A stretch of 64,000 bases of DNA, from positions 30,876 through 94,875 of the forward strand of contig JAAWJJ010000003.1 in assembly GCA_022796875.1 (NCBI GenBank), written 5' to 3'. Below, in pieces: positions 17,283 through 25,090 of this stretch (its first letter is position 1; each line of letters starts with the position of its first letter). The stretch is from Eubacterium sp. Lineage in GTDB: Bacteria; Bacillota; Clostridia; Lachnospirales; Lachnospiraceae. The position numbers were made by a program, and so were the translations under genes. A model generated the notes under the pieces. It was not told where the DNA came from and did not search any database. It saw only the letters and a list, made by a program, of their open reading frames with translations.

Positions 17283-18569
17283 ATGTTTGCAGATCATGCA
17301 AAGATTATTATAAAATCTGGCAAAGGCGGCGACGGGCACGTCAGTTTCCACCGCGAAAAATATGTGGCGAACGGCGGTCCGGATGGCGGTGACGGAGGAA
17401 AAGGCGGCGATGTTGTTTTTGTCGTGGACCAGGGATTAAATACGTTAACGGATTTCAGGCATCGGCGGAAATTTGCGGCCGCAAACGGAGAAAACGGCGG
17501 AAAGAGCAATTGTTCCGGGAAAAAAGGAGAGGACGTCATCCTCAAAGTACCTGCCGGAACCGTGATAAAAGACGCTGAATCCAATAAAGTCATTGCCGAT
17601 ATGTCAGGAGAAAATACCCGCCAGATCATTTTAAAAGGCGGCCGCGGCGGACAGGGAAACCAGCATTATGCCACGGCGACCATGCAGGTGCCGAAATATG
17701 CGCAGCCGGGAAAACCAGGAATAGAACTGGAAGTGGTTCTGGAATTAAAAGTAATTGCCGACGTCGGGCTGGTCGGCTTTCCGAATGTCGGAAAGTCTAC
17801 CTTTTTGTCAAGGGTTACCAATGCACAGCCGAAAATCGCAAATTATCATTTTACCACATTAAACCCGAATCTGGGCGTAGTGGATTTGGAGAGCGGAAAC
17901 GGATTTGTTATTGCGGACATTCCAGGCCTGATTGAGGGAGCCTCGGAAGGGATCGGCCTCGGGATTCAGTTCCTGCGCCATATCGAGCGTACGCGCGTGA
18001 TCGTGCATATCGTAGACGCAGCGTCTACAGAGGGACGCGACCCAATCGCTGACATTTATGCCATTAACCGGGAACTGGAAACGTATGATCCTGGCCTGAT
18101 GGACAAACCGACCGTGATCGCCGCTAACAAAATTGACGCGATTTACGACGGTTCCAATGACGCGATTGATGCGATAAAGGCAGAATTTGAACCAAAGGGG
18201 ATCCGGGTTATGCCGATTTCTGCAGTCAGCGGCAAAGGAGTCAGGGAATTGCTGTATCATGTACAGGAACTGTTAGCAGAAGCGGAACAGATCCCCGTTG
18301 TTTTTGAACAGGAATACGATCCGCAGATGCAGGTATTCAAAGAGGATCCGTTTACTGTTCGATACGACGAAGAAAACGATTATTATGTTGTGGAAGGCCC
18401 GAAGATTGAAAAAATGCTTGGTTATACGAATATCGATTCGGAAAAAGGGTTTGTATTTTTCCAGAAATTTTTGAAAGAGCAGGGCGTTTTGGAAGAACTC
18501 GAAAAAGCCGGGATAGTAGACGGGGATACGGTTCATATGTACGGACACGAATTTGATTATTATAAGTAA
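17283..18569 (+). CDS. obgE: GTPase Obg
   Basis: A 428-residue Obg GTPase, needed for late 50S assembly and stress signalling. The glycine-rich OBG domain occupies about 1-158 (GGDGGKGGDVVFV and similar), the G domain about 160-330 with Walker A GFPNVGKS, DIPGLIEGA (G3) and ANKID (G4), and the C-terminal OCT domain about 350-428. Full length. Ribosome site aaggagggg precedes the ATG. Confidence 0.97.
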   Translation: MFADHAKIIIKSGKGGDGHVSFHREKYVANGGPDGGDGGKGGDVVFVVDQGLNTLTDFRHRRKFAAANGENGGKSNCSGKKGEDVILKVPAGTVIKDAESNKVIADMSGENTRQIILKGGRGGQGNQHYATATMQVPKYAQPGKPGIELEVVLELKVIADVGLVGFPNVGKSTFLSRVTNAQPKIANYHFTTLNPNLGVVDLESGNGFVIADIPGLIEGASEGIGLGIQFLRHIERTRVIVHIVDAASTEGRDPIADIYAINRELETYDPGLMDKPTVIAANKIDAIYDGSNDAIDAIKAEFEPKGIRVMPISAVSGKGVRELLYHVQELLAEAEQIPVVFEQEYDPQMQVFKEDPFTVRYDEENDYYVVEGPKIEKMLGYTNIDSEKGFVFFQKFLKEQGVLEELEKAGIVDGDTVHMYGHEFDYYK

Positions 18570-18593
18570 CAGAAAGAGTACGGGTGAATAAAC

Positions 18594-18893
18594 ATGGAAA
18601 TTACAAGTAAACAGAGAGCATATTTAAGAAGCCTTGCGAGCACGATAGATCCTGTTTTTCAGATCGGGAAAGCATCTCTGACCCCTGAGATCGTGGCTGC
18701 AATTGCCGAAAACATAGAAAAACGGGAACTGATCAAAGTCAGCGTATTAAAAAACTGTTTTGACGATCCGAAAGAACTGGCGGAAATGTTGGGGGAACGG
18801 ACACAGTCGATTGTCGTACAGGTTGTCGGAAAGAAAATTACTTTATTTAAACAAAAAAAGAAAAATTCCAGGATCACTTTACCGGGAGCATAA
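18594..18893 (+). CDS. yhbY: YhbY-family (CRM domain) RNA-binding protein
   Basis: A 99-residue single CRM-domain protein associated with pre-50S particles. The family signature is the start region SKQRAYLRSLA and the FQIGKASLTPEIVAAI segment, here with GKA in place of GK/RxG, followed by ELIKVSVLKN. Its neighbours obgE, nadD, yqeK and rsfS form the usual ribosome-maturation block. The 3' end continues into 20-bp repeats. Confidence 0.92.
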   Translation: MEITSKQRAYLRSLASTIDPVFQIGKASLTPEIVAAIAENIEKRELIKVSVLKNCFDDPKELAEMLGERTQSIVVQVVGKKITLFKQKKKNSRITLPGA

Positions 18894-18956
18894 CAGAATG
18901 ACCGGAAGTATAAAAGAATAACCGGAAATATAAAAGAATAACCGGAAGCATAAAGG
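18879..18956 (+). repeat. 20-bp tandem repeats copied from the yhbY 3' end
   Basis: Units aataaccggaagtataaaag-like occur at 18897-18916, 18917-18936 and 18937-18956 with exact 20-base period. The preceding coding end (18879-18896, ttaccgggagcataacag) is the apparent parent, including the yhbY stop codon. Together they fill the yhbY-nadD gap. Confidence 0.85.
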
Positions 18957-18970
18957 AATGGTGAGATACA

Positions 18971-19591
18971 ATGAATGATCTGCGGCGGGTTGGCATATTG
19001 GGAGGTACGTTCGACCCTGTCCACTATGGACACCTTTTAATTGCAGAAAATGCAAGAGAGCAGTTTTTACTGGATGAAATCTGGTTTGTACCAACCGGAG
19101 CCTCTCCTCATAAAAATGACAGTGATATATCAGACAGCAGGCATCGTGTGAAAATGCTGTGTCTGGCCATACAGGGACAGCCTCATTTCAAAATCAATGA
19201 ATGTGAGGTATACAGCCATGAGATCAGTTACACATACCGGACGCTGGAATATTTTTCAAAGGAATATCCCGAAACGGATTTTTATTTTATTATGGGCGCC
19301 GATTCCCTGTTTTTACTCGAACACTGGAAACAGCCCGAAATGATATGCCGTTACTGCACGATTTTGGTGGCTGTGCGTGATACGAAAAACGAAAAAGAAC
19401 TGGAAAAGGAAATTTCATATTTGAAAGATACGTTAAATGCGGATATTTATCCTCTGAATACGCCGAATTTTTATGTATCTTCTCATGAGATCAGAAATCG
19501 TGCCGCTCACCGGCAGACGATCAAGTATCTTGTTCCGGATGCGGTGGTAAATTATATTATAGGAAACAGGTTATATTATGACGGAAAATAA
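18971..19591 (+). CDS. nadD: nicotinate-nucleotide adenylyltransferase NadD
   Basis: A 206-residue enzyme joining nicotinate mononucleotide and ATP to deamido-NAD. The nucleotidyltransferase motif GGTFDPVHYGHL is at residues 11-22, GADSLFLLEHW near 112, and the ISSTxIR motif appears as VSSHEIR near 172-178. Full length. Its last 14 bases overlap yqeK, the usual partner in Firmicutes. Confidence 0.95.
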   Translation: MNDLRRVGILGGTFDPVHYGHLLIAENAREQFLLDEIWFVPTGASPHKNDSDISDSRHRVKMLCLAIQGQPHFKINECEVYSHEISYTYRTLEYFSKEYPETDFYFIMGADSLFLLEHWKQPEMICRYCTILVAVRDTKNEKELEKEISYLKDTLNADIYPLNTPNFYVSSHEIRNRAAHRQTIKYLVPDAVVNYIIGNRLYYDGK

Positions 19592-20189
19592 AAAAAACAA
19601 TTCTGAAAACCCGATTTATACGCTTCAGAAAAAACTGGAAAAGGAACTGTCCCCGAAACGTTACAACCATACGCTTGGCGTAATGTACACGGCGGCGGCT
19701 TTGGCTATGCGCCACGATCCGTCCGTTATGGAACAGGCAATGACAGCCGGATTACTGCATGATTGTGCCAAAGGGATCCCTTACCAGGAACAATACCGGC
19801 TTTGCATGGAGCACCAGATACCGCTTTCTGAAGTGGAAGAGAAAAACCATGCTTTGCTCCATGCCAAACTTGGGGAATGGATGGCAAAAAACAAATATAA
19901 TCTGAAAGATGAAAAAATCCTGCATGCCATAAAAGTTCACACGACCGGATGTCCGGATATGTCCCTGTTGGAAAAAATCATATATATTTCCGACTATATT
20001 GAGCCGGGCAGGAACAAAGCGCACCATTTGCCGGAGATCCGGACGCTGTCATTTCAAAATATTGATCTGGCAGTAGAAAAAATTGCATTTGATGTGTTAA
20101 GTTATTTAAAAAAGCAAAACGGGCCGACAGATGAATTAACGATAGCCACATGGGAATGGTATCATCATAAAAACAAAGAAATTTACTGA
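19578..20189 (+). CDS. yqeK: HD-domain phosphohydrolase YqeK
   Basis: A 203-residue HD protein of the YqeK family, which hydrolyses diadenosine tetraphosphate symmetrically to ADP. Metal ligands are visible: RYNHTLGV (first His), LLHDCAKG (HD pair), HALLHAKLG and KVHTTG (further His), and YISDYIEPGRN (Asp). The start overlaps nadD; the conserved nadD-yqeK-rsfS order supports the call. Confidence 0.92.
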   Translation: MTENKKNNSENPIYTLQKKLEKELSPKRYNHTLGVMYTAAALAMRHDPSVMEQAMTAGLLHDCAKGIPYQEQYRLCMEHQIPLSEVEEKNHALLHAKLGEWMAKNKYNLKDEKILHAIKVHTTGCPDMSLLEKIIYISDYIEPGRNKAHHLPEIRTLSFQNIDLAVEKIAFDVLSYLKKQNGPTDELTIATWEWYHHKNKEIY

Positions 20190-20205
20190 AACAGGAGGAA
20201 ACGGA

Positions 20206-20568
20206 ATGGAACAGACAAACGTTGATGTAAAAGGTATGGTAAAAGCGGCATATCAGGCTTTGGACGGCAAAAAAGCGGAAGATATACGAATTATCGATAT
20301 TCAGGGGGTTACCGTAATTGCCGATTACTTTATTATTGCCAACGGAAGCAACCAGAATCAGCTGGAAGCTATGAAAGATGCCGTAGACGAAGCTCTTTAC
20401 CGTTTGGGATATCAGTTAAAACAGTTGGAAGGAAACCGCAGCAGCAGCTGGATCCTGATGGATTATGGCGATGTCATTGTCCATTTGTTTTCCAAAGAAG
20501 ATCGGCTTTTTTATGATCTGGAAAAGATCTGGATGGACGGAAAAACAGTTGCAATCGAAGAACTTTAA
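20206..20568 (+). CDS. rsfS: ribosomal silencing factor RsfS
   Basis: A 120-residue RsfS (YqeL/YbeB), which binds L14 and blocks subunit joining in starvation. Typical segments: DIRIIDIQGVTVIADYFIIANG, then EGNRSSSWILMDYGDVIVHLF and a C-terminal YDLEKIW. aggagg lies 5-6 bases before the ATG. Last gene of the + strand block. Confidence 0.95.
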   Translation: MEQTNVDVKGMVKAAYQALDGKKAEDIRIIDIQGVTVIADYFIIANGSNQNQLEAMKDAVDEALYRLGYQLKQLEGNRSSSWILMDYGDVIVHLFSKEDRLFYDLEKIWMDGKTVAIEEL

Positions 20569-20634
20569 TAGACGTGCGGCAAATTCATGTATTGCAGAAA
20601 TGATCCGCTGCAGATAAAGAGGGGGATTTTATCA

Positions 20635-20853
20635 GTGAATGACCAACAGATTGATTTTTTCTTAAGTGTTGCAAGAAACGGAAGTTTTACTCTTACAGCA
20701 GAGGAATTTTACACGACGCAGCCTACTGTCAGCAAATAAATTTCTTATCTGGAAAGTGAATTGGGATTTAAGCTGTTAAATCGCTCCTCTAAAAAATTAA
20801 GTTTAACCTCTGCCGGAAGAATTTTACACAGGCAAATCCCGGAATCGAATTAA
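20635..20853 (+). pseudogene. LysR-type regulator remnant (helix-turn-helix only, nonsense mutation)
   Basis: From GTG 20635 the translation NDQQIDFFLSVARNGSFTLT then AEEFYTTQPTVSK is the N-terminal winged helix of a LysR regulator. TAA at 20737 stands where the family has Gln (CAA to TAA); the frame continues ISYLESELGFKLLNRSSKKL and SLTSAGRIL until a second stop at 20853. The effector domain of about 200 residues is missing; the following 90 bases have no recognisable LysR content. A ribosome site agaggggga is still present. Confidence 0.75.
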
Positions 20854-20983
20854 ACTGGGTCACAGACAGACATTCTGTTTTGCAATTGCAGGGACAGATT
20901 ATGCTCAGGTTACCGGCATTACTTTGGTAATTAATTAATCAAATATTTTACAAAAACTATACAAACAGGAATCAAAAGCTGTT

Positions 20984-21009
20984 GGCCATGCATCGGAAAG
21001 TGCATGGCC
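20984..21009. terminator. bidirectional hairpin terminator
   Basis: GGCCATGCA (20984-20992) and TGCATGGCC (21001-21009) pair perfectly, flanked by aaaagc and gctttt so that either strand gives a stem followed by U-rich sequence. It ends lexA on the - strand and the pseudogene region on the + strand. Confidence 0.8.
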
Positions 21010-21048
21010 GCTTTTCCGTTATATTATAGTAAAACTGGAAGACGCTTA

Positions 21049-21666
21049 CTATGATAAAAACCGGAATACGCCGAAAACTTTTCCGAGAATCTGTGCATCC
21101 TCTACAATGATCGGTTCCATCGTATCATTTTCCGGCTGTAGCCGTATAAATCCTTCTTCCTTATAAAATGTTTTTACCGTGGCAGAATCGTCGATCAACG
21201 CAACAATAATATCGCCGTTCTGCGCAGTGTCCTGTTGTTGTACCAAAACATTGTCCCCGTTTAAGATACCGGCGTTTATCATGCTTTCTCCTTTGACTTT
21301 TAATATGAAAGATTCCGAATTCGGCATCATTTCGGCCGGAACCGGGAAATAGTTTTCGATATTTTCCTGTGCCAATATAGGCTGTCCTGCAGCAACCGTG
21401 CCAATAATCGGTACCTGAACCATCTCACGTCTGGTTAAATTGAAGTTATCGTCAATCACTTCAATGGCTCTCGGTTTTGTAGGATCCCTGCGGATATAAC
21501 CGTTTTTTTCCAGGGTTTCCAGATGGGAGTGAACCGATGAAGTAGATTTCAATTTTACTGCAGCGCATATTTCGCGTACTGCAGGCGGATACCCTTTATG
21601 TAAAATTTCCGACTTGATGTATTCCAAAATTTCTCTTTGTTTATCACTGATTTTTCCGTATGACAT
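21049..21666 (-). CDS. lexA: SOS repressor LexA
   Basis: A 205-residue LexA. The N-terminal winged helix (about 1-70) has [20 protein letters not shown]; the self-cleavage site is VAAGQPI (Ala-Gly), the catalytic Ser is in [10 protein letters not shown] and the Lys in [10 protein letters not shown]. Full length and apparently active. It is divergent from a LysM-domain gene, the same arrangement as lexA-yneA in Bacillus, and the shared intergenic region carries several LexA-box-like sites. Confidence 0.95.
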   Translation of the reverse strand: MSYGKISDKQREILEYIKSEILHKGYPPAVREICAAVKLKSTSSVHSHLETLEKNGYIRRDPTKPRAIEVIDDNFNLTRREMVQVPIIGTVAAGQPILAQENIENYFPVPAEMMPNSESFILKVKGESMINAGILNGDNVLVQQQDTAQNGDIIVALIDDSATVKTFYKEEGFIRLQPENDTMEPIIVEDAQILGKVFGVFRFLS

Positions 21667-21752
21667 TATAAAACTCCTTTCATGGCAATAAATTTACTTT
21701 TCCATAATGAAACAATTTTTTTAAATTAATAGAAACAAATTTAATTTCTTAT

Positions 21753-21781
21753 ATCATAACACATATCTTTCAAAAAATCAA
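21753..21781 (-). promoter_or_regulatory. lexA promoter
   Basis: On the - strand TTGATT (21781-21776) and TATGAT (21758-21753) are spaced 17 bases, about 90 bases upstream of the lexA ATG. A LexA-box-like palindrome lies just upstream of the -35. Confidence 0.65.
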
Positions 21782-21791
21782 ACATATATTC

Positions 21792-21805
21792 CGAAAATCT
21801 GTTCG
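21792..21805. promoter_or_regulatory. LexA box 1
   Basis: CGAAAATCTGTTCG matches the Gram-positive SOS consensus CGAAC-N4-GTTCG at 9 of its 10 defined positions. It sits between the two divergent promoters. Confidence 0.65.
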
Positions 21806-21813
21806 AATTTTTG

Positions 21814-21842
21814 TTGACAAACAGATGTTTGCATGATATGAT
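21814..21842 (+). promoter_or_regulatory. promoter of the YneA-like gene with overlapping LexA box 2
   Basis: TTGACA (21814-21819), 17 bases, TATGAT (21837-21842). The palindrome CAAACAGATGTTTG (21818-21831) overlaps the -35 and spacer, matching CGAAC-N4-GTTCG with two symmetric changes. A third, weaker site GAATAAATGTTC is at 21854-21865, just downstream of the start point. The layout predicts tight LexA repression. Confidence 0.7.
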
Positions 21843-21898
21843 GTCTTTACACAGAATAAATGTTCGTTTTTTACCGTAAAGAAAAGAGGGCAGATGTT

Positions 21899-22288
21899 AT
21901 GAAAAATGTATATTCAGGAACAAATTATTTTAACAAAATGAATAGAAACAAAAAAGTATTTTTTATAAAACAATTACTTTTGTTTTTGGTCCTTATAGGA
22001 ATACTTCCGGTAGTATTGCATGGTATTTCAGTAGCAGGGAAATCAATTGGTTTTACCGGCAGGCAGAATATTACCAGCCAACAGAATTTCACCGGTCAGC
22101 AGAAGCCGTCGAAATATTATACCAGTGTTACTATCCGGCCCGGAGATACCCTCTGGTCCATAGCAGAAGAGTATATGCCGGAAGAATACACAGATACCAA
22201 GGAATATATTGAAGAAATTATGGAGTTAAACCATTTGCATTCTTATAAAATACATTCCGGAGGAGCTTTAGTTGTTCCATATTATTAA
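21899..22288 (+). CDS. LysM-domain membrane protein, YneA-like SOS division inhibitor
   Basis: A 129-residue protein: basic N terminus, one hydrophobic helix (about 23-45), a short Gln-rich stretch, and a C-terminal LysM domain (about 77-129) with VTIRPGDTLWSIAEEYMPEE and VVPYY. This plan equals Bacillus YneA, which halts division during SOS. Divergence from lexA and overlapping LexA-type sites support that role; sequence alone does not prove it. ATG 21899 is chosen because the upstream frame start (21860) lies only about 10 bases from the predicted transcription start and has no ribosome site. Confidence 0.78.
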   Translation: MKNVYSGTNYFNKMNRNKKVFFIKQLLLFLVLIGILPVVLHGISVAGKSIGFTGRQNITSQQNFTGQQKPSKYYTSVTIRPGDTLWSIAEEYMPEEYTDTKEYIEEIMELNHLHSYKIHSGGALVVPYY

Positions 22289-22298
22289 AAATGATTGA

Positions 22299-23021
22299 TT
22301 ACACCGGCAGATTCCATCCGCGCAGGTTTCCGTTTCTTATTGCAGTAAACATTCGGTTTTTTACTCCTGGATTCTCTGTATTTATTTGCTGCAATAATGT
22401 TTTTACATATTCCCGGCGAGTGGCTCCGTCAACCGGACAGGGATTTTTCAACAACGGAAGTTTCTCTTTATTGCAAAATCCGATAATATCGGCTTCACTT
22501 AAATAGATGAGCGGACGTATCACTGTGATGTCCATCCGGTCGAGATAAGTTTTTGGTGCAAACGTGTGGAATCTGCCTTCATAAATCAAAGACATCATCA
22601 TTGTTTCTACCACGTCGTCTTTGTGATGGCCGTAAGCAATTTTATTGCAGCCAAGGTCTTTTACTGCCTGATTTAAAGCGCCTTTACGCATTTTTGCACA
22701 CAAAGAACAGGGATTGTCTTCTTTGCGGATACCAAATACGATTTCGCTGATTTCTGTCTTTACAATATGTAAAGGTATCTGCAGCTGACTGCAAAATTGC
22801 TCCATTTGCCTGGTATTAATATTTTGGAATCCCAAGTCGCAAAAAGCGGCAACAATTGTAAAAGAATGCGGATAGAAACGTTTTAAAGCGTTTAGCGAGC
22901 ATAACAAAGTCAGGCTGTCTTTTCCTCCTGACAACCCAACTGCGATTTTATCGCCGGATTCGATCAAATGATAGTCGTCAATTGCTTTTCTTGTGTAACT
23001 AAGTAATTGTTGTAATTTCAT
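22299..23021 (-). CDS. TtcA-like PP-loop tRNA thiolase
   Basis: A 240-residue ATP-pyrophosphatase of the TtcA/TilS superfamily. PP-loop SGGKDSLTLL is at about 30-39; CSLC (near 107-110) and a later NPCPVDG Cys provide the three cysteines that hold a 4Fe-4S cluster in TtcA-type enzymes. GHHKDDVVETMMM is the second family motif. TtcA makes 2-thiocytidine at tRNA position 32; Clostridia carry several paralogues, so the exact target is open. It converges on the YneA-like gene with a 10-base gap. Confidence 0.8.
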   Translation of the reverse strand: MKLQQLLSYTRKAIDDYHLIESGDKIAVGLSGGKDSLTLLCSLNALKRFYPHSFTIVAAFCDLGFQNINTRQMEQFCSQLQIPLHIVKTEISEIVFGIRKEDNPCSLCAKMRKGALNQAVKDLGCNKIAYGHHKDDVVETMMMSLIYEGRFHTFAPKTYLDRMDITVIRPLIYLSEADIIGFCNKEKLPLLKNPCPVDGATRREYVKTLLQQINTENPGVKNRMFTAIRNGNLRGWNLPV

Positions 23022-23050
23022 TATTAAAATCCTTCTCTGATATTTTTTAT

Positions 23051-23217
23051 GGTATAATATCGACAGATATTATACCGCCCGAATGGGCATCCAACCCGGA
23101 GGGACCATGTTCGCTTGCGAACATGGTATAATATCGACAGATATTATACCGTCCGAATGGGCATCCAACCCGGAGGGACCATGTTCGCAAGCGAACATGA
23201 TATAATATCGACAGATA
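23051..23217. repeat. 74-bp tandem repeat with two nested palindromes
   Basis: Two full units (23051-23124, 23125-23198) and a partial third (from 23199) repeat with exact 74-base period. Each has palindrome A, GGTATAATAT-cgacag-ATATTATACC, and palindrome B, CATGTTCGC-tt/aa-GCGAACATG, joined by gaatgggcatccaacccgga. Palindrome A carries a TATAAT on each strand. The array fills the region between two divergent genes (ttcA-like and dtd). A small - strand frame across it (23070-23291) is a product of the repeats. Confidence 0.85.
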
Positions 23218-23264
23218 TCAATTTTAATTTTACCATATAAAGAAGCGTTGGAAAAGGAGAAAAA

Positions 23265-23711
23265 ATGAGGTTTATTATTCAACGGGTACAACAGGCGAAT
23301 GTAGTAGTAGAAGAGAAAGAGATCGGTAAGATCGGAAAGGGATTTTTAGTTTTTATCGGAATCGGCCAAAATGACACGCAGGAAGTCGCAGACAAAATGC
23401 TGAAAAAAATGTTAAACCTGCGTATTTTTGAAGATGAAGCAGGGAAAACCAATCTTTCTTTAAGCGATGTAAACGGTGAAATACTGCTAATCTCGCAGTT
23501 TACGCTTTATGCAAATTGTAAAAAGGGCAACCGGCCGTCTTTTACAGAGGCCGGTGCGCCAAAAGAATCAGAAGAACTCTACCAATATATCGTTACGAAA
23601 GTAAACGAAACAGTATCGGTTACAGAACATGGAATCTTCGGTGCCGATATGAAAGTCAGCCTGATAAACGATGGTCCGTTTACCATTATTCTGGATTCTG
23701 AGAACCTTTAA
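23265..23711 (+). CDS. dtd: D-aminoacyl-tRNA deacylase
   Basis: A 148-residue DTD that removes D-amino acids (and glycine) wrongly attached to tRNA. The chiral-proofreading motifs are [17 protein letters not shown] and the cis-proline element NDGPFTI near the C terminus. Start [15 protein letters not shown] is typical; an aaaggagaaaa ribosome site precedes the ATG. Convergent with the recombinase gene, gap 12 bases. Confidence 0.95.
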   Translation: MRFIIQRVQQANVVVEEKEIGKIGKGFLVFIGIGQNDTQEVADKMLKKMLNLRIFEDEAGKTNLSLSDVNGEILLISQFTLYANCKKGNRPSFTEAGAPKESEELYQYIVTKVNETVSVTEHGIFGADMKVSLINDGPFTIILDSENL

Positions 23712-23723
23712 ACCAAAGAAATT

Positions 23724-24788
23724 TCATTCCTTATTGTTATATTTTACCGCGTTTGCAGCGCGTTGTTTATGTTCATCCTCAATAGCTGCATAATAGTCAA
23801 TTGTTGTATTAATGTTTTCATGCCCAAGGACGTCTGCAACTAACCGGATATCCCCTGTAGAACGGTATAAAGCAGTCCCATAGGTACTTCTCAATTTATG
23901 CGGTGTGATTTTTTTGTTTTTTACTACGAGTTTTGAATATTTTTTCACAAGGTTTTCAATGGCGTCCACGCTGATCCGTTTGTTTTGCATCGAAAAAAAC
24001 AAGGCATCTGTATGTCCGTCCGCCGGTATGATAAAAGAACGTTCCCCTGTAATATAGTCTTCTAAAACATTATGAATTTCATAGTTAAAATAAAGGATAT
24101 CCTGGCCGCCGCCTTTTCGGACGATCGTTATGGTATTTGCTTTCAAATCGACGTCGGCCAGATCCAGGCCGGCACATTCGGAAACACGGATACCGGTTCC
24201 AAGCATCAACGTAAGAATAGCTAAATCACGTTGCTTTGTCTTGTCCAGGTATCTTCTCTGGCGTTCCGTAATCTGTTCATTTCCTTTATCAACAGCTTCC
24301 AAAATCGCTTGGACCTCGTTGTTATTCATACGGATAATATTTTTATCCTTTTTTATTTTCGGCATTTTCACCAGCGCCATTGGATTGGAAGAAATATTTT
24401 CATGCTCCAGATGGTATTTGAATAATCCGCGTAATGCTGACAATTTCCGGGAGATTGACTTTTTATTATTTTCATGTTTTTCGCCTTCTATATCCGAAAA
24501 TTCCAGAAAATGCTGATATTCGATAATATCCAGGGAATTTAAAGCTTCCAACTCTGTGATTTTAAAGTCTTTGGTAGTATAATTTTCAAAAGTTGGATTG
24601 CTGTTTTGCAAATAACGCAAAAACGTAAGTATGTCATAACTATAAGAAATCAACGTACTTGTCTGTGCAGTCATTTCTTTATCATAAATAAAATCTCTTA
24701 CAAACTGTGGGGAAACAGCAAGTAATTCCCTCAATCTTTTGATCTGATGCTTTCTTTTATCTTTGTAATATTCTGAATCTTTTCCCAT
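23724..24788 (-). CDS. XerS-like tyrosine recombinase
   Basis: A 354-residue tyrosine recombinase. Residues 15-130 are a SAM-like DNA-binding domain; catalytic residues are Arg201 (GTGIRVSE), Lys225 (VRKGGG), His297/Arg300 (HKLR), His323 (LGHENI) and Tyr332 (DYY). XerC and XerD are about 300 residues, whereas single-recombinase XerS is about 356, and the N terminus (RLRELLAVSPQFVRDFIYDK) recalls XerS. It may resolve chromosome dimers. A strong ggaggtaagg ribosome site precedes the ATG. A dif-like sequence lies about 110 bases upstream, the same relation as xerS with dif-SL in streptococci. A phage or transposon integrase is less likely because no other mobile genes are near. Confidence 0.8.
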   Translation of the reverse strand: MGKDSEYYKDKRKHQIKRLRELLAVSPQFVRDFIYDKEMTAQTSTLISYSYDILTFLRYLQNSNPTFENYTTKDFKITELEALNSLDIIEYQHFLEFSDIEGEKHENNKKSISRKLSALRGLFKYHLEHENISSNPMALVKMPKIKKDKNIIRMNNNEVQAILEAVDKGNEQITERQRRYLDKTKQRDLAILTLMLGTGIRVSECAGLDLADVDLKANTITIVRKGGGQDILYFNYEIHNVLEDYITGERSFIIPADGHTDALFFSMQNKRISVDAIENLVKKYSKLVVKNKKITPHKLRSTYGTALYRSTGDIRLVADVLGHENINTTIDYYAAIEDEHKQRAANAVKYNNKE

Positions 24789-24898
24789 TTTCCTTACCTC
24801 CAGTGCTTATTGAGTGTTAAATAGATTTAATAAATTTCAAAAACAGATATTATGTGTTAAATATTTCTTAAGTCTTACAGTTCAAAACTGCCATAATT

Positions 24899-24926
24899 AG
24901 TTTACAATAAGAATATTATGAAATCT
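24899..24926 (+). other. dif-like 28-bp recombination site
   Basis: AGTTTACAATA (24899-24909), a 6-base centre agaata, and TTATGAAATCT (24916-24926) form an 11+6+11 quasi-palindrome. Each arm, read outward from the centre, matches the Firmicutes XerD arm TTATGTAAACT at 9 of 11 positions. It lies upstream of the Xer-type gene and at the strand-polarity switch of the window. The match is by eye against the remembered Bacillus dif. Confidence 0.45.
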
Positions 24927-24943
24927 AATTGTATTGATATGAC

Positions 24944-25008
24944 TTATCCACAGAAAATTGTGGATAAGGGGAAAACCACTGAATGTGGAAAAGTCGTACT
25001 TATCCACT
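24944..25008. other. cluster of DnaA boxes
   Basis: Perfect box TTATCCACA at 24944-24952, perfect inverted box TGTGGATAA at 24959-24967, inverted variant TGTGGAAAA at 24984-24992, and TTATCCACT at 25000-25008. Strongly AT-rich DNA flanks it on the left. A TATCGGA/TCCGATA inverted repeat (25014-25041) follows. No dnaA, dnaN or rpmH is near, so it is not the usual oriC context. Confidence 0.7.
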
Positions 25009-25090
25009 TCATTTATCGGAAAAACAGATATTTATCCGATAGTTTAATGTTACCAAACTACTGCTCTTTTGTCAATATTTTCAAATAAAA

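Noticed and set aside
23070..23291. 73-residue - strand gene
   Set aside because: It is read through the 74-bp repeats, has internal repeat structure and overlaps the dtd start; it is an artefact of the repeats.
24789..25090. Chromosomal oriC
   Set aside because: DnaA boxes and AT-rich DNA are present, but dnaA, dnaN, rpmH and gyrB are not nearby, and gene polarity converges rather than diverges here.
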